Positions 6,766 to 9,920 of a stretch of DNA of 9,920 bases are shown one piece after another. Each line of letters opens with the position of its first letter. The first letter of the stretch is position 1. The DNA lies in contig JADGQN010000147.1 in NCBI GenBank assembly GCA_017881765.1, forward strand, positions 1-9,920, given 5' to 3'. Source of the DNA: Syntrophobacterales bacterium. GTDB taxonomy: Bacteria; Desulfobacterota; Syntrophorhabdia; Syntrophorhabdales; WCHB1-27. A program made the position numbers and the translations under genes. Under the pieces are notes generated by a model that was not told the DNA's origin, did no database searches, and was given only the letters and a program-made list of their open reading frames with translations.

Positions 6766-7404
6766 ATGATTAAAGCGGTTATCTTCGATTTTGACGGTAC
6801 ACTGGCCCCGCTTTCGCTCAACTTTGACCACATGCGTGTTGAAATAGAAGAGATAGCCGCGCACTATGTGAGTCCGGAAGAAATAAGCGAGCTGCGTTCA
6901 CTTTACACACTCGAGCTGATCTACACTATCGAAGCACAGCTTAAGGAAAAAGGAGTCCGCTTCCGGAGTGAGGCCTTTGAAAAGCTGTGCGCTCTCGAAG
7001 TGCAGGCATCTCAAGGTAACGATCCCTTTCCTTACACGAGGGATGTACTTGGCGCGCTCCGCGGTAGAGGCATGATGCTCGGTATCATAACACGCAACTG
7101 TCTAAAGGCGGTCAAGACGGTATTCCCGGACATCGGCAGATGTGTCGATACGATAGTCACACGGGACGATACCGATCTCGTGAAGCCCAACCCGGCCCAT
7201 GTCGAAATAGTCCTTTCAAGACTCGACGTGCAGCCGGACGAGGCGATACTGGTTGGTGACCACCCGACCGATATCATAGCCGGGATAGCCGCAAAGACGC
7301 GCACCGTGGGCGTGCTGGCCGGCAGGACGCAGAAAGAAAGATTCGCGGAAACAGGGGCTGATCACATAGTCGCGGACATTAGGGCCGTGATAGACCTTCT
7401 ATGA
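6766..7404 (+). CDS. HAD-superfamily phosphatase, Gph/phosphoglycolate phosphatase-like (paralog 1)
   Basis: A 212-residue cytoplasmic phosphatase of HAD subfamily IA. Motif I is FDFDGTL with nucleophile Asp8 and acid/base Asp10; motif II is Thr109 in IITRN; motif III Lys140 in LVKPNP; motif IV GDHPTDI with Asp165 and Asp169 for Mg2+. Residues of about 16-85 form a helical cap that would decide the substrate. The protein aligns without gaps to the next gene with about 94 of 212 identical residues by hand count, so the two come from a duplication. Because serA and a phosphoserine-forming aminotransferase lie upstream, phosphoserine phosphatase is one possible role; phosphoglycolate or a nucleotide monophosphate are equally possible. 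Catalytic residues are complete. Confidence 0.88.
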   Translation: MIKAVIFDFDGTLAPLSLNFDHMRVEIEEIAAHYVSPEEISELRSLYTLELIYTIEAQLKEKGVRFRSEAFEKLCALEVQASQGNDPFPYTRDVLGALRGRGMMLGIITRNCLKAVKTVFPDIGRCVDTIVTRDDTDLVKPNPAHVEIVLSRLDVQPDEAILVGDHPTDIIAGIAAKTRTVGVLAGRTQKERFAETGADHIVADIRAVIDLL

Positions 7405-7638
7405 CACCAAGTTGCCTTCATTCATAGACCCGTGTTTGGACACGGGTGCCCCTCTTCGTTGCTTGCGGAGGCGCGACTCCGACCCATCTATTGCCCCCTC
7501 TCCCTACTCCCTCCCCCTCGGAGGGGGGAGGGGCAGCGGGTGGGGGTGGACTTCGCGATTGAATTCCGTCGCTATCCTCCTGGTCGCCCGGGGTACCCGG
7601 CCGAAGGCGGGGCCGTATTTTTGAATGCAACTTGGCGT
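7404..7638. mobile_element. 235-bp MITE-like non-coding element between the HAD paralogs
   Basis: The left end (7404-7419, ACACCAAGTTGCCTTC) and the reverse complement of the right end (7623-7638) match at 14 of 16 positions, giving imperfect terminal inverted repeats. Inside are several hairpins: ACCCGTGT-TTGG-ACACGGGT (7428-7447), CGGAG/CTCCG (7466-7481), a CCCTCCCCC/GGGGGAGGG stem (about 7509-7533) and CCGGG-GTA-CCCGG (7588-7600). There is no transposase or real ORF. The left end coincides with the first HAD stop codon and the right end lies just before the Shine-Dalgarno of the second. It may be a transposon-derived repeat or simply a structured repeat cluster; I see no target-site duplication. 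Confidence 0.45.
7598..7622 (+). terminator. Possible rho-independent terminator within the inter-HAD element
   Basis: A short stem CGGCC (7598-7602) with GGCCG (7611-7615), loop of eight, is followed by TATTTTT. It competes with the adjacent CCGGG/CCCGG hairpin. If active, it would separate transcription of the second HAD gene from the first, but the stem is short. Confidence 0.3.
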
Positions 7639-7640
7639 GA

Positions 7641-7647
7641 GAGGAGG
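7641..7647 (+). promoter_or_regulatory. Ribosome binding site deciding the start of HAD paralog 2
   Basis: GAGGAGG is followed by two in-frame ATG codons at 7650 and 7653. The first leaves only two spacer bases and the second leaves five, so 7653 is favoured. This also makes the protein exactly colinear with its paralog (both begin MIKA). Confidence 0.7.
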
Positions 7648-7652
7648 TAATG

Positions 7653-8291
7653 ATGATTAAGGCAATACTCTTCGATTTCGATGGGACGCTCACGGAGCTG
7701 ACCCTCGATTTCCGACAGGCAAAAGAAGACATGTTCAACATTGGAGATAAGTATCTGCCCGGTGGTTCTGCCCGGGAGTGCGAAGGGCCCTTCATTCTCG
7801 ACACCATTTATGCGATCGAGGCCCGGTGCGGGGAAGCCGCACCCGCTTTTCGAAAAGAAGCGCTTGACAGGCTCACCCAGATCGAACTGGAGACCTGCAA
7901 AGGCAAAGACGTTTTTCCCTTTGCGCGCGGACTGTTAAAGGAGCTGAGGGAGAAGGGGATCAAGGTCGCCATTTTGACGAGGAGCTGCAGGGAGGCGCTG
8001 CTGCGCGTCTTTCCGGATATGATGGACTATGTGGATGCGGCTGTTACGCGCGATGATGTTAAATACGTGAAACCCCATCCGTCTCATGCTGAGAAGACCC
8101 TCTCCATCCTGGGCGTGCAGCGACACGAGGCAATGATTGTCGGCGATCAGAAGACGGACATAATGGCGGGAAGGGCGCTCGACATCAAAACCGTCGGTGT
8201 CCTTACGGGAAGGCCTGAAAAATGCGGCTTCGACGAGGTTGAGCCGGATCACATCATCCAGGACGTGAGGGGTCTCCTTACGTTGCTTTGA
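7653..8291 (+). CDS. HAD-superfamily phosphatase, Gph/phosphoglycolate phosphatase-like (paralog 2)
   Basis: A 212-residue HAD-IA phosphatase, colinear with the preceding gene. Motifs sit at the same positions: Asp8 and Asp10 in FDFDGTL, Thr109 in ILTRS, Lys140 in YVKPHP, Asp165 and Asp169 in GDQKTDI. Identity to the paralog is about 44 percent and concentrates in the core (TRDD, VKP, TVGVL-GR). The cap (about 16-85) has diverged strongly, pointing to different substrates rather than simple redundancy. The gene has a strong ribosome binding site and may be expressed apart from paralog 1 because of the intervening element. The substrate cannot be told from the sequence. Confidence 0.88.
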   Translation: MIKAILFDFDGTLTELTLDFRQAKEDMFNIGDKYLPGGSARECEGPFILDTIYAIEARCGEAAPAFRKEALDRLTQIELETCKGKDVFPFARGLLKELREKGIKVAILTRSCREALLRVFPDMMDYVDAAVTRDDVKYVKPHPSHAEKTLSILGVQRHEAMIVGDQKTDIMAGRALDIKTVGVLTGRPEKCGFDEVEPDHIIQDVRGLLTLL

Positions 8292-8323
8292 GTATCTATC
8301 ACGAATGCACCTGCGATGCTGCA

Positions 8324-8366
8324 ACAGTCAAAAAGCTTGACTGTGCGGGGTCTTCGCCTGTATATA
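8324..8366 (+). promoter_or_regulatory. Promoter with overlapping dyad upstream of the binding-protein gene
   Basis: TTGACT (8337-8342) and TATATA (8361-8366) with an 18-bp spacer make a good sigma-70 promoter, starting about 90 bp before the ATG at 8466. The -35 box is the right arm of a perfect inverted repeat, ACAGTCAA (8324-8331) with TTGACTGT (8337-8344). This is a likely operator position. The dyad could instead be a weak hairpin after the HAD gene, but no T-run follows it. Confidence 0.55.
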
Positions 8367-8465
8367 GTGCATGTGCCTCTATGTAGCGGTCAGTCCATCG
8401 GTCTGATACAAGGTTCTGTTCACCAGTTCTCTTTCCCTGAAAATTTCTAGCGAGAGGTGCGAGAA

Positions 8466-9674
8466 ATGAAAAGGAGTTCCTTTGTTCTTGCGTTGATGGT
8501 CATTCTGTTCGTGGTGCCGTGCGCCTTCGGTCAAGCCACAAAGCCGGCGCTCCCCTCAGGCAGCCCCATCAGGCTGGGCGGCTCCCTGCCGTTGACCGGT
8601 ATCTACTCCGAGACAGCGCGGTGGATCAAGGAAGGTTACGAATTTTGGGCAGACGACGTAAACAAGCGGGGCGGTCTATTGGGCCGACCGGTGAAGCTGA
8701 CCATCTACGACGACGCGAGCAGCACGGACAAGGCAGTAGCCTATTTCGAAAGGGCAATCACCGTTGACAAAGTGGACCTCGTATTTGGCGGCTATCCCGC
8801 CCCCACAAACGTGGCCCTTATGCCTTTGGTTGAGAAGTACAAGAAGGTCTTCGTAGGCATGGGCGGACAGATGAAATCGTTTGAGCAGGGCTATACGTAT
8901 AGCTTCGCCAGTCCGCCGCTCATGGGTGACTGGGCTTACCTTTGCGTAGCCGGCATGTTAAACGACCTTATTCCGAAAGAGCAGTGGCCGAAACGTGTCG
9001 CCATATTCACCATGAATAATGTGACAGGGCTGTCCGCCAGGGGACCGATCATAAAATGGTTCGAGCAAAACGGCGTGGGCGTTGTTGTGGATGAAATCTA
9101 CAACCTGCCTCTGAGTGACGCCACGCCGCTTATCAGTAAGGCCAAGGGCAAAGGCGCGGAAGTGCTGGCTTGCCTGAGCTTGTTTGATGACGGCGTTATG
9201 CTGACAAGGGCTGCCAAGGCCATGAACTACACACCGAAGATGATTTATCAACTGATGGCCTCGACCATACCCGCGTGGATGAAGGAAATGGGCCAGGACG
9301 GCAATTTTGTCACGGCAGATGGCTGGTGGAACGTTCATCTGCCGTTTCCAGGCAATGACGTGATCAGCGCCGGCGCGAAGAAGTTCAACCTGCCTGCAGT
9401 GCCCACCTATTTCGGACTCGGCTACTGCTGGATAAAGACCCTGGAGCTTGCGGTTCAGGGAGCCGGCACGCTCGATGATACGAAGATCAGCGATTACCTG
9501 AGAACGCACAAGTTTGACCTGCCGTACATGAAAGGCGTCACGTTCGACAAGAGGGGAATGCCTCCCGCCTTCGGGTACGTGGTCCAGACAACGAACGGAC
9601 AGGTGGAACTCATCTGGCCGAAAAGCGTGGCGACGACAAAGCTTCTCTATCCCCGACCGGCATGGAACAGGTGA
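8466..9674 (+). CDS. Periplasmic substrate-binding protein, branched-chain amino acid/amide ABC transporter family (LivK-like)
   Basis: A 402-residue exported protein. The N-terminus has a basic MKR, a hydrophobic core to about residue 18 and a likely signal peptidase I site at AFG-QA (about 22-24). Cys19 follows Pro, so there is no lipobox. The mature part opens IRLGGSLPLTGIYSETA, then EGYEFWADDVNKRGGLLGRPVKLTIYDDASS, the signature of the Peripla_BP_6 (LivJ/LivK, AmiC) type I fold. The family captures amino acids, amides, urea or aromatic acids for an ABC importer; the ligand cannot be read here. The ATG at 8466 is chosen because GAGAGG lies eight bases upstream; an in-frame GTG at 8457 is unlikely. 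No permease or ATPase gene follows before the tRNA, so it is an orphan that must serve a transporter encoded elsewhere. Confidence 0.92.
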   Translation: MKRSSFVLALMVILFVVPCAFGQATKPALPSGSPIRLGGSLPLTGIYSETARWIKEGYEFWADDVNKRGGLLGRPVKLTIYDDASSTDKAVAYFERAITVDKVDLVFGGYPAPTNVALMPLVEKYKKVFVGMGGQMKSFEQGYTYSFASPPLMGDWAYLCVAGMLNDLIPKEQWPKRVAIFTMNNVTGLSARGPIIKWFEQNGVGVVVDEIYNLPLSDATPLISKAKGKGAEVLACLSLFDDGVMLTRAAKAMNYTPKMIYQLMASTIPAWMKEMGQDGNFVTADGWWNVHLPFPGNDVISAGAKKFNLPAVPTYFGLGYCWIKTLELAVQGAGTLDDTKISDYLRTHKFDLPYMKGVTFDKRGMPPAFGYVVQTTNGQVELIWPKSVATTKLLYPRPAWNR

Positions 9675-9784
9675 GGTCAGGCTTGCAGTATTGAGGTTGT
9701 TCGGCGAAAATGCCAGGCGGCTCTTCAACCTGTAGGAGCGATTGACAAACGGCGAGGGCCGGGAGTTGGTGAAGGTAAAGGGTA

Positions 9785-9813
9785 TTGAACAAAACGTCAA
9801 ACCGTGCTATTGT
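9785..9813 (+). promoter_or_regulatory. Likely promoter of the tRNA-Ala gene
   Basis: TTGAAC (9785-9790) and TATTGT (9808-9813) are 17 bp apart. The start would be near 9820, leaving a leader of about 60 nt before the tRNA at 9882. The rest of the spacer from 9675 shows no gene and no good terminator. Confidence 0.5.
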
Positions 9814-9827
9814 AAAATCATATAGTT

Positions 9828-9865
9828 CCTGAACGAAAATAGGATCGCGAGAATTATCGTTCAGG
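9828..9865. repeat. 9-bp perfect inverted repeat in the tRNA leader
   Basis: CCTGAACGA (9828-9836) and TCGTTCAGG (9857-9865) are exact inverted copies separated by 20 bases that include the palindrome TCGCGA. It lies between the predicted start of transcription and the tRNA. It could fold in the precursor leader or be a protein-binding site. Confidence 0.5.
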
Positions 9866-9881
9866 TCCGTGATAACCGAGT

Positions 9882-9920
9882 GGGGCTGTAGCTCAGCTGG
9901 GAGAGCGCATGACTGGCAGT
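9882..9920 (+). tRNA. tRNA-Ala(GGC), 5' half, cut by window edge
   Basis: The acceptor strand GGGGCTG is followed by TA, the D arm GCTC-AGCTGGGA-GAGC, and the anticodon stem CATGA. The seven-base loop CTGGCAG puts GGC at positions 34-36, with T at 33 and A at 37. The window ends at position 39, the first base of the returning stem. GGC reads Ala codons GCC and GCU. Confidence 0.93.

Noticed and set aside
7428..7447. Terminator directly after HAD paralog 1
   Set aside because: The 8-bp hairpin is perfect, but it is followed by GCCCC rather than a T-run.
7412..7807. Overlapping small frames on both strands in the inter-HAD region
   Set aside because: Their translations are low-complexity Pro/Ser/Arg strings from hairpin repeats, and they run into the second HAD gene.
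8466..8531. Lipoprotein signal in the binding protein
   Set aside because: Cys19 is preceded by Val-Val-Pro, not a lipobox, so ordinary signal peptidase I cleavage is more likely.
8958..9800. 280-codon open frame on the minus strand
   Set aside because: It is antisense to the periplasmic binding protein, rich in His, Arg and Pro as expected of a shadow frame, and has no recognisable motif.

Overview
The window looks like a chromosomal stretch from an anaerobic, moderately GC-rich bacterium, most likely a syntrophic or sulfate-reducing type deltaproteobacterium (Desulfobacterota). This placement is an inference from codon use, from the IscS/IscU type, from the pairing of SerA with a class V aminotransferase, and from the style of the intergenic repeats. 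No marker gene fixes the lineage. Housekeeping metabolism dominates. I see no CRISPR array, phage or transposase.

Layout. On the minus strand (1-1969) an iron-sulfur cluster pair, iscS then iscU (1-nt stop/start overlap), is followed after about 100 nt of repetitive spacer by a HIT-family gene cut by the window edge. Divergent from it, a good sigma-70 promoter (2024-2052) reads into a class V aminotransferase, a long ACT-domain phosphoglycerate dehydrogenase (serA) and an adenine deaminase-like amidohydrolase (ade), packed tightly enough to be one operon (2089-6490). A repeat-rich spacer (6491-6765) leads to two tandem paralogous HAD phosphatases (6766-7404 and 7653-8291), separated by a 235-bp non-coding element with imperfect terminal inverted repeats. 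An isolated periplasmic binding protein of the branched-chain amino acid/amide type (8466-9674) follows, with its own promoter. The window ends inside a tRNA-Ala(GGC) gene.

How the genes fit together. SerA plus the class V aminotransferase would turn 3-phosphoglycerate into phosphoserine. Either HAD protein could supply the missing phosphatase step, but nothing in the sequence proves this. IscU is intact as a scaffold.

Most notable points. (1) The IscS-like protein has Gln where cysteine desulfurases carry the PLP-binding Lys, and it has also lost a second PLP-contacting Gln, while the sulfur-carrying Cys is kept. It is probably not a normal desulfurase, as reported for Archaeoglobus fulgidus IscS. 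(2) The ade reading frame has no ATG, GTG or TTG before its metal-binding HxH motif and overlaps the serA stop codon. (3) The element between the HAD paralogs resembles a MITE or a repeat-derived regulatory module.
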